A stretch of 15,278 bases of DNA, taken from positions 1 through 15,278 of the forward strand of contig WJLG01000080.1 in assembly GCA_014728685.1 (NCBI GenBank), given 5' to 3'. Positions 15,049 to 15,278 of the stretch are shown piece after piece. This DNA comes from Candidatus Falkowiibacteriota bacterium. Lineage in GTDB: Bacteria > Patescibacteriota > Patescibacteriia > Patescibacteriales > WJLG01. Position 1 is the stretch's first letter. Each line of letters begins with the position of its first letter. The notes beneath the pieces are model-generated. The model saw only the letters and a list, made by a program, of their open reading frames with translations, did no database searches and had not been told where the DNA came from. The position numbers were made by a program, and so were the translations under genes.

Positions 15049-15116
15049 ACTGCAAAGATCAAATTGCAAATTGCAAAAATACTAATGTCATACGAATAGA
15101 TACTAATCTAACGAAT
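15049..15116 (+). repeat. Two further short degenerate tandem repeats
   Basis: CAAATTG/AATTGCA-type units form an A-rich run at about 15051-15079. They are followed by alternating ACTAAT (15081, 15102) and ACGAAT (15092, 15111) hexamers spaced 11, 10 and 9 bases apart. No reading frame, promoter or RNA gene is visible in this stretch. Confidence 0.6.
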
Positions 15117-15164
15117 GTATCATTTATGATAACAAGAAACGCAGCGCTAATTATTCGACATTCA

Positions 15165-15264
15165 GGCTATTTCTCGGCCGCGTCCGGCTGCTCCGGCGGC
15201 AGCCGGCGCTTAGCCTCGGCGAGATTTTTTCCGCAGACAAGCGGAAAAACCAAGCAATCTCGCC
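15165..15264. other. GC-rich double hairpin region at the right edge
   Basis: The base composition jumps to strongly GC-rich. Hairpin 1 is CCGGCTGC (15184-15191) with GCAGCCGG (15199-15206), loop TCCGGCG, possibly enclosed by GGCTA (15165-15169) with TAGCC (15211-15215). Hairpin 2 is GGCGAGATT (15218-15226) with AATCTCGCC (15256-15264), enclosing TTTTCCGC (15227-15234) with GCGGAAAA (15241-15248), with ACCAAGC bulged. This could be a structured RNA, a repeat element or the end of a transcript whose gene lies beyond the window. I could not match it to tRNA, tmRNA or RNase P. Confidence 0.55.
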
Positions 15265-15278
15265 TGCGGATACCTCAA

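Noticed and set aside
14960..15116. CRISPR array
   Set aside because: Units are only 7 or about 10 bases without unique spacers of CRISPR size, and no cas genes are present.
15165..15278. tRNA, tmRNA or RNase P RNA at the right edge
   Set aside because: No cloverleaf, CCA end or known conserved RNase P/tmRNA core sequence was found on either strand.

Overview
The window reads like chromosomal DNA of a Candidate Phyla Radiation (Patescibacteria, probably Parcubacteria-type) bacterium. This rests on the gene content (a Gram-positive-type PrgI/TraC-like/VirB4/VirB6-like set among unknown proteins, a stand-alone four-helix-bundle gene, recG and radA nearby), on lysine/isoleucine-rich proteins, on mostly SD-less A/T-rich leaders and on short degenerate tandem repeats in the spacers. 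No rRNA or other lineage marker is present, so the placement is an inference.

Layout. (1) 1-1704, + strand: the 3' part of recG, cut by the left edge and followed by a hairpin. (2) 1853-2259, + strand: a self-contained single-gene unit with an extended -10 promoter, a strong Shine-Dalgarno, a 94-residue unknown protein and a strong terminator that also sits downstream of radA. (3) 14957 down to 2273, - strand: eleven genes read as one operon from an extended -10 promoter at 14929-14957. In transcription order they are: a two-TM unknown protein, a VirB6/TrbL-like channel protein with a long hydrophilic tail, a helical unknown protein, a Lys/Glu-rich unknown protein, a four-helix-bundle (S23/IVS) protein, PrgI, a TraC/VirB4-N-like protein, the VirB4 ATPase, a bitopic protein that may be VirB8-like, a membrane-anchored DsbA-like thiol oxidoreductase, and RadA. 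(4) 14958-15278: a spacer of more than 300 bases without a visible gene. It is packed with a heptamer array, a REP-like imperfect palindrome, two other short degenerate repeats and two GC-rich hairpins at the right edge.

How the genes may work together. VirB6-like, PrgI (the VirB3 position), TraC-like and VirB4, plus a possible VirB8-like protein, form the inner-membrane core of a type IV secretion apparatus. No relaxase, VirD4 coupling protein, VirB11, pilin or integrase gene is seen here, and the operon ends in dsbA-like and radA genes beside recG. A fixed cell-surface machine, possibly for DNA uptake (ComB-like), is therefore a reasonable hypothesis, but it is only inferred from gene content.

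The most unusual structural feature is the four-helix-bundle gene, which sits inside the operon and is bracketed on both sides by arrays of the same 7-base repeat in inverted orientation. A third array of this repeat lies just upstream of the operon promoter.
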